Shown here: positions 1 through 8,200 of the stretch, in pieces
Position numbering within the stretch: position 1 is the first letter of the stretch
Layout of the letters: each line of letters starts with the position of its first letter
Source of the DNA: JBFHNV01 sp041593595
Lineage (GTDB): Bacteria; Pseudomonadota; Gammaproteobacteria; HK1
Direction of reading: 5' to 3'
Length of the DNA stretch: 32,870 nucleotides
NCBI GenBank assembly: GCA_041593595.1
Contig: JBFHNV010000041.1
Location: forward strand, 1 to 32,870
The notes under the pieces: generated by a model
Database searches by the model: none
Seen by the model: the letters and a program-made list of their open reading frames with translations, nothing else
Told to the model about the DNA's origin: nothing
Position numbers and translations under genes: made by a program

Positions 1-555
1 CGCCACGCAGCGCGCTTCCTCACCGAGCGCGGCGCGGTGCTGGTGGCGGCGGCGGACTCCGCAGGCGCGGTGCACGACCCGGCGGGCCTGGACGTGGCGG
101 CGCTCACGCACATCAAGGCCGGGGGCGGGCGGCTCGCGGACCACCCGGCGGGGGAGAAGCTGCCGCGCGACGCGGTCATCGGCATCGAGTGCGAGATCTG
201 GATCCCCGCCGCGCGCCCCGACGTCATCCGCGAGGACAACCAGCACCTGCTGCGGGCGCGGCTGGTGGCCCAGGGCGCCAACATTCCGGTCACCGAGGCG
301 GCGGAGCGCGCGCTGCACGAGCGCGGCGTGCTCTCGCTGCCGGACTTCATCACCAACGCCGGCGGCGTCATCTGCGCGGCGGTGGAGTACCGGGGCGGCA
401 CCCGCGCCCAGGCCTTCGCCACCATCGAGGAGCGGGTGCGCGAGAACGTGGCGCAGGTGCTGGAGGCGGCGACGCGCGACGGCGTGCCGCCACGGGAGGC
501 TGCCGTGGCCCTGGCCCGCGTCCGGGTGCGGCGCGCCATGGCGCTGCGCCGATGA
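1..555 (+). CDS. Glu/Leu/Phe/Val-type dehydrogenase, C-terminal part (5' end outside window)
   Basis: The frame is open from the first base, so the gene starts upstream; about 184 codons are visible. The visible part is the NAD(P)-binding half of an oxidative deaminase that interconverts glutamate (or a branched-chain or aromatic amino acid) and its 2-oxoacid. Family hallmarks seen are IECEIWIPAARPD, the LVAQGANIPVT stretch, and DFITNAGGVICAAVEY, which matches the conserved D-x-x-x-N-A-G-G-V segment of glutamate dehydrogenases. The substrate-binding N-terminal domain is missing from the window, so specificity between glutamate and leucine/valine cannot be read. The stop overlaps the start of the next gene (ATGA at 552-555), so the dehydrogenase and aminotransferase are probably translated together and act in amino-acid catabolism or nitrogen balance. 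Confidence 0.9.
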   Translation, partial: RHAARFLTERGAVLVAAADSAGAVHDPAGLDVAALTHIKAGGGRLADHPAGEKLPRDAVIGIECEIWIPAARPDVIREDNQHLLRARLVAQGANIPVTEAAERALHERGVLSLPDFITNAGGVICAAVEYRGGTRAQAFATIEERVRENVAQVLEAATRDGVPPREAAVALARVRVRRAMALRR

Positions 556-1754
556 GCACCGCGCGCAGCCCCGAGGCGCCCCTGGCCCCTGGCATCGCCC
601 GCAACGTGGCCGCCATCGAGGTGTCGGCCATCAAGCAGATGGCCATGCGCGCCGCCCGGGTGCCGGATGCCGCCTCCCTGGCCTGGGGTTTGCCCTCCTT
701 CCGCACGCCCGCCCACATCCGCGAGGCGGTCAAGGCCGCGCTGGACACGGACCCGGACGTGGGCAAGTACGCCCTGCCCGACGGCCTGCCGGAGCTGCGC
801 CGGCTCGCCGCCACGGCGCATCGCGCCGCCACGGGCGTCGCGGTCGACGCGGACGACAACGTGCTGGTCACCGCGGGCAACATGCAGGGGCTCAACGCCC
901 TGCTCCACACCCTGGTGGATCCGGGCGACGAGGTCATCGTCACCGACCCGGGCTTCGCCTCCCACGTGCAGCAGATCCGCCTGTGCGGCGGCAAGCCGGT
1001 GTTCTGGACCCTGGACGAGTCCCGGGGCTGGGCCCTGGACGTGGACGCCCTCCCGCGCCTCGTCACCGAGCGCACCAAGGCCCTGGTGCTGGTGAGCCCC
1101 TCGAACCCCACCGGGCGCATCTTCCCGGAGGAGGCCCTGCGCCGCACCGGCGAGGTGGCCCGCGCCCGGGGCGTGCGCATCCTGCTGGACGATCCCTACA
1201 GCGAGTTCTGCTACGAGAACCACGCCCTGTGCTTCAACCTGGCCGCCGTCCCGGAGCTGGCGGATACGGTGGTGTACCTGCGCACCTTCTCCAAGACCCA
1301 CGCCATGAGCGGCTGGCGGCTCGGCTACACGATCCTGCCGCGGAGCCTCAAGCGCGAGGTGCTCAAGGTGCACGACGCCACCCTCATCTGCGCGCCGCGG
1401 CCGTCCCAGGCGGCCGGTATCGCCGCGCTGGCGGGCGGCTCGGCGCACGTGCAGGAGTTCGAGGGCATCCTCGCGGCGCGGCGCGACGTCATCTGCCAAC
1501 GCCTGGACCGGCTCGCCCACGTGTTCCGCTACGTGCGCCCCCAGGGAGCGTACTACGTGTTCCCGCGCATCCTCGCGGAGCACGCCGACAGCATGCAGTT
1601 CTCCCTGCGGCTGCTGGAGGAGGCCCGCGTGGCCGTCACGCCCGGGCGCGCCTTCGGCCCGGCGGGCGCGCACCACGTGCGCATGGCCTTCTGCGTGGAC
1701 GAGGCCACCATCGAGACCGCGTTCGACCGCATGGAGCGCCTGTTCCCGGCGTGA
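552..1754 (+). CDS. PLP-dependent class I/II aminotransferase
   Basis: This 400-residue fold-type I aminotransferase would move an amino group between an amino acid and a 2-oxoacid using pyridoxal phosphate. Visible landmarks are the PSNPTG loop near residues 183-188, the D-D-P-Y-S segment near 213-217 (pyridine-nitrogen aspartate and nearby tyrosine), the Schiff-base lysine in TFSKTHAMSGWRLGY (K248), and a C-terminal HHVRMAF segment whose arginine should bind the substrate carboxylate. The ATG at 552 was chosen because it overlaps the dehydrogenase stop and gives the usual family length; the longer open frame upstream is a shadow of the dehydrogenase. It resembles aspartate/aromatic aminotransferases of the AAT-I subgroup. 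Substrate is unknown; the neighbouring dehydrogenase suggests glutamate/2-oxoglutarate as one pair. Confidence 0.9.
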   Translation: MSTARSPEAPLAPGIARNVAAIEVSAIKQMAMRAARVPDAASLAWGLPSFRTPAHIREAVKAALDTDPDVGKYALPDGLPELRRLAATAHRAATGVAVDADDNVLVTAGNMQGLNALLHTLVDPGDEVIVTDPGFASHVQQIRLCGGKPVFWTLDESRGWALDVDALPRLVTERTKALVLVSPSNPTGRIFPEEALRRTGEVARARGVRILLDDPYSEFCYENHALCFNLAAVPELADTVVYLRTFSKTHAMSGWRLGYTILPRSLKREVLKVHDATLICAPRPSQAAGIAALAGGSAHVQEFEGILAARRDVICQRLDRLAHVFRYVRPQGAYYVFPRILAEHADSMQFSLRLLEEARVAVTPGRAFGPAGAHHVRMAFCVDEATIETAFDRMERLFPA

Positions 1755-2011
1755 CGGGCCGCGCCGCCGCGCTCGGCCGCGTTCGTGATCGGTTTGCAGC
1801 ATCCCCGGGGGCGGCCGGCCCGGCCTTCTGCGAACACGGTTGCGCTCAGCCCCGCGTCGGCGCGCGCAGGCGCATCCGTGTTCCGATAAGGCCGGTCCGG
1901 TGCGGGTCGCGGGGACCGTCGGCCGCTTCGGACGCGGCCGTCGAGCGTACAGGGACGTATTCACAGCGTGTTCCCGCGACCCGTGCCGGACCGGCCGCAC
2001 CCGAGATGGCG

Positions 2012-4657
2012 TTAACCGATCACGGATGCGCGCAGGCGCAGCGCGATGCGCTTGCGCGCGTAGTCGAGCCCGAATATGAGCGGCACGCCGAGCCACGCCG
2101 TGGCGTACACGTGGGCCGGCACCGGGCCGGTGCCCAGCACGCGCGCCAGGGGCTCGAAGTAAAGCACCGCCCAGGAGAACAGCGCCTCGAGCGCCACGCC
2201 GATGACGATCAGGCGGTTCGTGACGAGCCCGCGATCGATCCCGCTGCCGTCGCGCGAGCGCCGTCCCACCAGGTTGCCCACCTGGGTGAGCAGGATGGCG
2301 GCGAGGGCGATGCCGGTGGCCGAGTGGTAGAGGGGATCGTCCGCCGCGAGCGTCTCGCCCCAGCGCCAGCCGCCGTCGTCCAGCACCCAGAAGAACAGGG
2401 CCAGCGAGAACGCCGCCTCGATGAGGCCCAGGAAGCCGTAGCTGTGGGCGAGCACCGACGGCGTGAGCAGCCCCGCCTCGCGCCGCCGGGGCGGCTCGCG
2501 CATCACCTGCCGGTCCGGCGGCTCCTGGCCCAGCGCGATGGAAGGCACGATGTCGGTGCCGAGATCGATGGTGAGGATTTGGATCACCGTGAGCGCCAGG
2601 GGCACCGGGAACAGGATGTAGAGCAGGTAGGGGATGATCTCCGGGCCGTTGCTCACCAGCACGTAGCTGGTGAACTTGCGGATGTTCGCGAAGATGGTGC
2701 GCCCCTCCTCGATGCCCGCGACGATGGAGGCGAAGTTGTCGTCGAGCAGCACCACCTGTGCCGACTCGCGCGCCACGTCGGTGCCGCTGCGGCCCATGGC
2801 GATACCCACGTCGGCGGCCTTGAGCGCCGGCGCGTCGTTGACCCCATCGCCGGTAACCGCCACCACCCGATCGAGCTGGTGCAGCGCCGCCACCACGTGC
2901 ATCTTCTGCTCCGGCGTGGTGCGGGCGAACACTCGAGCGCCGGCCTCGAGGCGCGCGACCAAGTCGCGCTCCCGCAGGCGCGCGAGCTCGGCGCCCGTCA
3001 CCGGCCGGGCATCCTCGCCCGCGGCGACGATGCCCGCGCGGCACGCCACCGCCAGCGCCGTGTCCGGGTGGTCCCCGGTGATCATGATCACGTGGACGCC
3101 TGCCTCGCGGCAGCGCCGTACCGCGTCGGGCACCTCCGCGCGCAGCGGGTCCTCCAGGCACAGGAAGCCCGCGAGCGCCAGGTCGCGCGCGAGCCCCTCG
3201 TGCCCGGCGTGCTCCTCGGGCAACGCCGCGATCGGCCGTTCCGCTACCGCGAGCACGCGATGGCCGGCGGAGGCGAGCCGGTGCACCACGTCCCCGGCGG
3301 CTTCCCGATCGGTGCCGGCGGCGAGCATGGGCGCCACGCTCTCCCAAGCGCCCTTGACCGCGAGCAGGAGGCCGTCGCCGTCGCGGGCCGCGCCCGCCGC
3401 GTGGCGCTTCCCGGCATCGAAGGGCCAGCGTCGCTCCACCCGCGAAAGGAGCGGCGCCGGATCGCCCAGCACGCCCGCGTAGCGCTGCGCCACCGCCACG
3501 TCCAGGGGATCGCCCTGGTAGCCGCCCCCGGCCGGCTCCACGTCGCTGGCCACGAGGGCGAGGGTGAGCAGGCGCGCCTCCCCCTCGCCGGGCGTCACGT
3601 CGGCACCGGCCGCGTCCACCAGGCGCGAGAGCGCCAGCCGGTTCTCGGTGAGAGTACCGGTCTTGTCGGTGCAGACCACGTGCACGGCGCCCAGCGCCTC
3701 CACCGCCCCCAGGCTCTTCACCAGCACGTTGCGCCGCGCCATGCGAAGGCTGCCCATGGCCAGCGACAGGGTGAACGTGGGGAGCAGGCCCTCGGGCACG
3801 TTGGCGACGATGATCCCCATCATGAACACCAGGTTCACCCACAGGGAGCGGCCGGCGTAGACGCCGTAGGCGAAGAACGCGACCCCCATCACCACCGCGA
3901 TCACGGTGAGCACGCGCACCATGTGGGCGGTCTCGCGCTCGAGCGGCGCGGGCTCGCGCCGGATCGCCTGGGACATGCCGGCGATGCGCCCGAAGCGGGT
4001 GCGGAAGCCGGTGGCGAACACCACGCCCACGCCCGTGCCGCGCAGCACCGTGCAGCCGGCGAACGCCAGGTTGTGCGCCTCCTCCAAGGGGCCCTCCACC
4101 GCCTCGTGGGTGAGCTCCACGGGGCGCGACTCGCCGGTGAGCGGCGCGTTGTCCACCAGCAGCCCGTCGCACTGCGCCACGCGCAGGTCGGCGGGCGCCC
4201 GGTCGCCCTCGGCGAGCGACACCACGTCGCCGGGCACCAGCTCGTCGGCGGCCACCTCGGCGTGCTCGCCCGCGCGACGCACCCGCACCCGCTGGGGCAG
4301 GAAGCGGCGCAGCGCCGCCATGGCCCGCTCCGCCCGGTACTCCTGCACGAAGCCGAACAGGGCGTTCAGAATCGACACGCCGAGCAGCGCCGCCCCGAGC
4401 AGCGCCATCCCCTGCCCCGGCTGTAGCCGGTCCGCCACGAAGCAGATGACCGCGGACGCGTCGAGCAGCAGCGCGAAGAAGCTGGTGAGCTGGCGCGCCA
4501 GGGCCGGCAGCCAGCGCAGCGGACGGCGCACGTCGAGGCGGTTGGGACCGAGCTCCGCACGCCGTGCGGCGATCTCCGCGTCCGCCAGCCCCTCGGGACG
4601 CGAGTTCAGGAAGGCGTGAACGGCCTCCGGCGCCAGGTTCTGGACCTGTCCCGGCAT
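2012..4657 (-). CDS. P-type cation-transporting ATPase, P2C (Na+,K+-ATPase)-like
   Basis: This 881-residue membrane pump should form an aspartyl-phosphate intermediate during ATP-driven cation transport. In order: N-terminal cation-ATPase domain (1-75); actuator loop with TGES at 174-177; PEGLL in M4 (288-292); phosphorylation motif CTDKTGTLT with D331; nucleotide-domain KGA near 435; TGDGVNDAP near 602-610; and a C-terminal membrane block. Ion-site segments resemble Na+,K+-ATPases more than SERCA: VANVPEGLL, VSNGPEIIPY (S669, N670, E673) and DLGTDIVPS (D698, D702). Animal Na+,K+ pumps read SNIPE and DLGTD at these places, whereas SERCA has GEV and NLVTD. Transport of Na+ and/or K+ is therefore a reasonable inference, but no beta-subunit gene is seen. 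It is the last of three minus-strand genes and starts directly after the stress-protein stop. Confidence 0.88.
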   Translation of the reverse strand: MPGQVQNLAPEAVHAFLNSRPEGLADAEIAARRAELGPNRLDVRRPLRWLPALARQLTSFFALLLDASAVICFVADRLQPGQGMALLGAALLGVSILNALFGFVQEYRAERAMAALRRFLPQRVRVRRAGEHAEVAADELVPGDVVSLAEGDRAPADLRVAQCDGLLVDNAPLTGESRPVELTHEAVEGPLEEAHNLAFAGCTVLRGTGVGVVFATGFRTRFGRIAGMSQAIRREPAPLERETAHMVRVLTVIAVVMGVAFFAYGVYAGRSLWVNLVFMMGIIVANVPEGLLPTFTLSLAMGSLRMARRNVLVKSLGAVEALGAVHVVCTDKTGTLTENRLALSRLVDAAGADVTPGEGEARLLTLALVASDVEPAGGGYQGDPLDVAVAQRYAGVLGDPAPLLSRVERRWPFDAGKRHAAGAARDGDGLLLAVKGAWESVAPMLAAGTDREAAGDVVHRLASAGHRVLAVAERPIAALPEEHAGHEGLARDLALAGFLCLEDPLRAEVPDAVRRCREAGVHVIMITGDHPDTALAVACRAGIVAAGEDARPVTGAELARLRERDLVARLEAGARVFARTTPEQKMHVVAALHQLDRVVAVTGDGVNDAPALKAADVGIAMGRSGTDVARESAQVVLLDDNFASIVAGIEEGRTIFANIRKFTSYVLVSNGPEIIPYLLYILFPVPLALTVIQILTIDLGTDIVPSIALGQEPPDRQVMREPPRRREAGLLTPSVLAHSYGFLGLIEAAFSLALFFWVLDDGGWRWGETLAADDPLYHSATGIALAAILLTQVGNLVGRRSRDGSGIDRGLVTNRLIVIGVALEALFSWAVLYFEPLARVLGTGPVPAHVYATAWLGVPLIFGLDYARKRIALRLRASVIG

Positions 4658-5527
4658 TCAGGCGAGCGCCCGGTACACCCCTGCGTCGCAGGGCGCGTCC
4701 TCCAGCAGCCGCTCGAGGGCGGAGGCACGCAGCCGCCCGGACGCCAGCTCGCGCGGCGATGCGCCTGCGAGCACCAGCTCCGCGCGGTGCTGCCCGGCCA
4801 GCACGAGGGCGGCCTCGGCCCAGTCGTCGGCGATGCGCACGTGGGCGTCCAAGTGGGTGTCCTCGAGCGCCAGCGCGTCGCGCAGCTCGTTCTCGAAGGC
4901 GGTGATCGCCGCCTGCCCGTGGCCGCGCAGCCGGGCCCGCCCCTCGGCGGTGGACCGCTCGGGTGCGCCACGGCGCGCCACCATCACCCGCAGCAGGCGC
5001 AGCTCCTGCGCACCCGGCAGCAGCAGGCGCAGGAAGGGGGCGGCGGCGCGTGCCTCGCCCGGGTTCCCCGCGAGGGGCAGCAGCAGCCTCCGCGGCGCCC
5101 CCAGGAGGCCGGGCTGCAGCACGCGCAGCACCAGCACGTGGCAATGCCCGGCACGCAGCAGCCGCTCGGAGACCGTGCCTGCGAGCACGCCCCGCGAGCC
5201 CGGCCGCGCCCGCGCACCGCACACGAGCATCGCGTGGGGTCCGGCGGGAACGCCGCCGAGGACTGCCTGCGCCACGTCCCCCGTCTCGCGCACCTCGTGC
5301 ACCGACACTGCCACGCCGGCGCGCTCGCCGTCGGCGATGACGTGGTCGAGCCTGTGAGCGAGCAGCGCAGGCGAGGGCCGTCGCGCCCGTGCATGCACCA
5401 GGCGCAGGCGCGGCACCGGCAGCCCTGCCGCCAGGTGGATGGCGTAGCGCGCGATCCAGTGTCCGTTCACCGAGCCGTCGTAGGCGCAGCACACCGCCGC
5501 CTCGCGGGACGGCGCGCGCGCGCTCAT
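4658..5527 (-). CDS. Tandem universal stress protein (two Usp domains)
   Basis: The 289-residue product holds two Usp-like alpha/beta domains. The first (about 10-140) starts AVCCAYDGSVNGHWIARYA, a typical 'DGS' opening, and ends with a G-rich segment (GARARPGSRGVLAGTVSERLL) followed by CHVLVLR, close to the G-2x-G-9x-G(S/T) nucleotide-binding pattern. The second (about 150-289) is more diverged, ending AELVLAGASPRELASGRL. Such proteins bind ATP or AMP and often modulate transporters or survive-stress responses. The start at 5527 overlaps the upstream stop (ATGA read on the minus strand), and its own stop lies directly before the ATPase start, so all three genes are probably one transcript. 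A regulatory role on the neighbouring pump is inference only. The longer open frame running upstream is a shadow of the next gene. Confidence 0.8.
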   Translation of the reverse strand: MSARAPSREAAVCCAYDGSVNGHWIARYAIHLAAGLPVPRLRLVHARARRPSPALLAHRLDHVIADGERAGVAVSVHEVRETGDVAQAVLGGVPAGPHAMLVCGARARPGSRGVLAGTVSERLLRAGHCHVLVLRVLQPGLLGAPRRLLLPLAGNPGEARAAAPFLRLLLPGAQELRLLRVMVARRGAPERSTAEGRARLRGHGQAAITAFENELRDALALEDTHLDAHVRIADDWAEAALVLAGQHRAELVLAGASPRELASGRLRASALERLLEDAPCDAGVYRALA

Positions 5528-6876
5528 CGCCCGGGTCGCCGCGTGCGCGCGAGGAACTGCTCGAGAATCGTGTCCAGGGTCGGCTCGCCGGCGTCGGCGT
5601 AGTCGTAGCGCACCCGCACCACGGGTCGCGACAGCCCGAGCAGCGCGGCCAGGTCGCAGGGCGTGGCGGACACCACCACCTCGGCGCCGGACGCCTCGAT
5701 GGTCTGCCGGAGCGCGTCGCGCTGGGCGGCGTCGTAGCCGAGCGCAGGGAGCACGTGACCCACGTGGGGCCAGCGCTCCAGCGCCGCGCGGATCGCGGGC
5801 GCGGCGTAGGGTCGCGGGTCGACGATCTCCCGCGCGCGGGCCGCGGTGGCGGCGACGAAGCCGGCGCCGTAGGGCATGCCGCCGTGGGTGATGGTGGGCC
5901 CGTCCTCGACCACGATGACGCGCCGCCCCCGTACCGCGTCGGCGTCGTCGATGCGCACCGGCGAGGCGGCCCGCACCAGGGTCGCGGCGGGGTTGAGGGC
6001 GCGCGCGCCGTCCTCCGCCGCCTGGATCTGCTCGCTGGAGGCGGCGTCCACCTTGCTCACGACGACCACGTCCGCCATGCGCACGACGGCCTCCCCGGGG
6101 TGGTAGCCCGACACGTGCGCAGCGCGCAGCGGATCCACCAGGACGATGAGCAGGTCCGGCTTCACGAATGGATAGTCGTTGTTGCCGCCGTCCCACACGA
6201 TGACATCGGCCTCGCGCGCCGCGGCCGCGAGCACCGCCTCGTAGTCCACGCCCTCGAAGGCCAGGTGGCCGGCGTCCAGCAGCGGCTCGAACTCCTCGCG
6301 CTCCTCCGCGGTCACGCCCGCCGCGTCCAGGTCGGCGGGGCTCGCGAAGCGCAGCACCCGGGACGCCAGCAGGTCGCCGTAGGGCATGGGGTGGCGCACC
6401 ACCGCGGCGCGCAACCCGCGCGCGGCGAGGCGATCGGCGATCCAGCGCGAGGTCTGGGACTTGCCGGCGCCGGTGCGCGACGCGCACACGGCGACCACCG
6501 GGCACGCTGCCGCCAGCATGGTGCGCCGCGGGCCGTGCAGCACGAAGTCGGCGCCCGCCGCCAGCGCCCGGGACGCGGCGTGCATCACCTCCGCGTGGGA
6601 CACGTCGCTGTAGGCGAACACCACGCGATCCACCGCCTCGCGCCGGCACAGGCCCTCGAGCTCGGATTCCTCCACGATGGGGATCCCCCGCGGATAGCGC
6701 GGCCCGGCGAGCTCGGGCGGATAGCGCCGCCCGGCGATGCCCGGGATCTGGGTGGCGGTGAAGGCGACCACCTCGCTCAGCGGGTCGTCGCGGTAGACCA
6801 TGTTGAAGTCGTGAAAGTCGCGCCCCGCGGCGCCCAGGATGACCACGCGCCGGACGCGTTCTTCGGCGGCGGCCAC
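5524..6876 (-). CDS. Cyclic 2,3-diphosphoglycerate synthetase-like P-loop protein
   Basis: This 450-residue protein resembles archaeal cyclic 2,3-diphosphoglycerate synthetase, which closes 2,3-diphosphoglycerate into its cyclic form using ATP. An N-terminal Rossmann-like part opens with VVILGAAGRDFHDFNMVYRD, a strongly characteristic start for this family. A P-loop follows (SRTGAGKS, residues 133-140), then VVRHPMPYGDL, a VIVWDGGNNDYPF segment, VVVSKVD resembling a nucleotide-specificity motif, and a THGGMPYGAG segment. Many bacterial homologues are simply called GTPases and their product has not been shown, so the reaction is a family-based inference. A GTG start at 6876 is used, with GGAG about ten bases upstream. 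It leads the three-gene operon. cDPG in methanogens is a K+ counter-ion and protein stabiliser, which would fit the neighbouring stress protein and cation pump. Confidence 0.78.
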   Translation of the reverse strand: MAAAEERVRRVVILGAAGRDFHDFNMVYRDDPLSEVVAFTATQIPGIAGRRYPPELAGPRYPRGIPIVEESELEGLCRREAVDRVVFAYSDVSHAEVMHAASRALAAGADFVLHGPRRTMLAAACPVVAVCASRTGAGKSQTSRWIADRLAARGLRAAVVRHPMPYGDLLASRVLRFASPADLDAAGVTAEEREEFEPLLDAGHLAFEGVDYEAVLAAAAREADVIVWDGGNNDYPFVKPDLLIVLVDPLRAAHVSGYHPGEAVVRMADVVVVSKVDAASSEQIQAAEDGARALNPAATLVRAASPVRIDDADAVRGRRVIVVEDGPTITHGGMPYGAGFVAATAARAREIVDPRPYAAPAIRAALERWPHVGHVLPALGYDAAQRDALRQTIEASGAEVVVSATPCDLAALLGLSRPVVRVRYDYADAGEPTLDTILEQFLARTRRPGR

Positions 6877-6927
6877 GGCTCAGGCTCCAGCGACGCCGCG
6901 TGGCGTGCGCAGGCGGACACGCCCGCC

Positions 6928-6944
6928 CGTGGGCTTCGCCCACG
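6928..6944. promoter_or_regulatory. Perfect hairpin in the leader of the cDPG-synthetase operon
   Basis: CGTGGGC, a TTC loop and GCCCACG form a perfect 7-bp inverted repeat about 50 bases upstream of the minus-strand operon start. It may be an operator, an RNA leader structure or chance in this GC-rich DNA. No convincing -35/-10 pair was found nearby. Confidence 0.3.
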
Positions 6945-7149
6945 CACATGTACCCTGCCCCCTGGCGGGCCGCCGGCATTTGATCATCATGACCACTCCG
7001 TGGCGAGCCCCGCCCGCGCGTCCCGCACGTGATCGTGCGCCGCGCCGGGTGTCAGGGCGCTGATCGCGATCAATGCATCCAGCGCGAGCCCCGACCTGCG
7101 CGGCGATCCCGCGGGCCCGTCGCGCCAGCGGCCGTGACCGGCGATCACG

Positions 7150-7285
7150 CCGCGGCGCGTTCCCGCTCCAGCCCACCACCTGGGCCAGCAGCACCGGCAC
7201 CGAGAGCGCGTTGGCCTCACGTTGGCCTGCCAGTGTGGCGCCACCATGAGGATGGCAGCGACCCCGAGCAGCCGCCGCGCCGTGA
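7150..7285 (-). pseudogene. Decayed duplicate of the TRAP permease 3' end
   Basis: This stretch is clearly similar to 27272-27404, the last ~45 codons of the intact TRAP permease gene, in the same orientation. Shared blocks include ggcgcgttcccgct, cagcccaccacctgggccag and gccaccatgaggatggcagc, broken by small indels. Read on the minus strand in two frames it gives MVAPHWQAN and then VPVLLAQVVGW, against MVAPDWQAN and APVLLAQVVGW in the intact protein. The frame is broken, so it is not functional. The fragment abuts an IS4-family transposase remnant at about 7290. No gene is recognised between it and the operon start at 6876, although the minus-strand frame at 6987-7140 (…LALDALIAISALTPGA…) could be another unrecognised fragment. 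Confidence 0.8.
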
Positions 7286-7294
7286 GCGGTTGAA

Positions 7295-8113
7295 CGGCGA
7301 ACGCGCTCGCGGCGGCGCCTTGCGCTTATGCCCGCCGTCACCCAGAGGGCACGGTGCTCTACGCTGCAATATTTCGGCGCGGCTCGGTTGTCCCGTCGTG
7401 TCCTCGGTCTGCCTGGGCCTCGCTGATATTCGCGCACCACGTACAGCTGGCACTCTTAGGGGTGGTACTTCGACAGCCGCACGCGTGCAAAATGCCGAGC
7501 ACGTGATGACGCCTCGTCGTAGCGGGCACTCGGATGATGCCAAGTCTTTGTATTGTCGAGGCAATACTGCACTCGACTTCGTACGCGCCCGACCCAGTCC
7601 CGGCCCAGTCGCTCAACTTCACGAAACCATGGGCCGCGGGATCCCGCGTGGGCATCAATGACGGGGCGGCAGTCCACCGGAAGCACCTGGCTTAGCCGGC
7701 GGAGAAACATTCCGATGGGTGTGTGGACTGTTGTACGTGGCCAAGGGGTGGACCTCTTCGTACAGCGTCACCGTCCGTCCGCCGAGCGGAACAGCAGCCG
7801 TGAGCATCACAAAGCGCGAACGGTCTTGGCAGTCGGACCAGTCGACGACCATGACCGGCCGTTCTGTGGCGCCGATCACCCAAGCGGCGATGGCCCGATG
7901 GACATCCAGCCGTTCCCGATGCAAATGACAGTTCCCTAGAAGCCGGTCGACCCACTTGCTGTTGTGCTTCGCAAACGCGTCACTCTTCAGGCTTCGTCCA
8001 AGGTGTGTCAGCACGAGTTTCCCGCCGCGTAGCAATCCATCGATTACCTTGACGACGGCTCCCGTCCGCGCGGCGTGCATGCCGGACACGAGCTCGCCAG
8101 CCATTCTTGCAAC
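7295..8113 (-). pseudogene. IS4-family transposase remnant (frameshifted, truncated)
   Basis: Minus-strand reading gives an IS4-family DDE transposase split over at least three frames. Frame one (8104 to about 7705) carries MHAARTGAVVKVIDGLLRGG, KHNSKWVDRLLGNCHLHRER and VMVVDWSDCQDRSRFVML, where the aspartate in VDWSD is the expected first catalytic residue, then LYEEVHP. Frame two (7710-7456) carries FLRRLSQVLP, VIDAHAG, PWFREVERLGRDWVGRVR, with the expected second aspartate in VIDA. Frame three (7440 to about 7300) carries EYQRGPGRPR and KYCSVEHRALWV. The C-terminus with the catalytic glutamate is missing and the TRAP fragment follows directly. The element is dead; no terminal inverted repeats were identified. 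Confidence 0.8.
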
Positions 8114-8114
8114 A

Positions 8115-8200
8115 ATCCAATACCGTGCAGTCGGACGCCTCAGAGGACTCTTCGATGAACTCCCTCGGCGTCCGCAAACCGAGGCTCGAATGCGGCCTGA
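8115..8200 (-). pseudogene. IS3-family transposase C-terminal remnant
   Basis: Minus-strand translation gives VRPHSSLGLRTPREFIEESS, the signature end of IS3-family OrfB integrase cores (…RPHSSLGYRTPAEF). Only this tail is present; upstream the same reading frame passes directly into a PUD-domain fragment, so the transposase has been cut to its last few dozen bases. It is followed immediately by the start of the IS4-family remnant. Confidence 0.65.

Noticed and set aside
1755..2011. Possible small gene between the aminotransferase and the ATPase
   Set aside because: The only frames are short and Arg-rich without a ribosome site; read as a convergent intergenic region.
983..4426. Very long plus-strand open frame (1147 codons)
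   Set aside because: It runs antisense to the P-type ATPase and is low-complexity Arg/His/Gly/Ala; such frames are common opposite GC-rich genes.
4658..6979. Single 773-residue fusion of cDPG synthetase and Usp
   Set aside because: The upstream part of this frame is out of phase with the P-loop protein; the two real genes overlap by ATGA instead.
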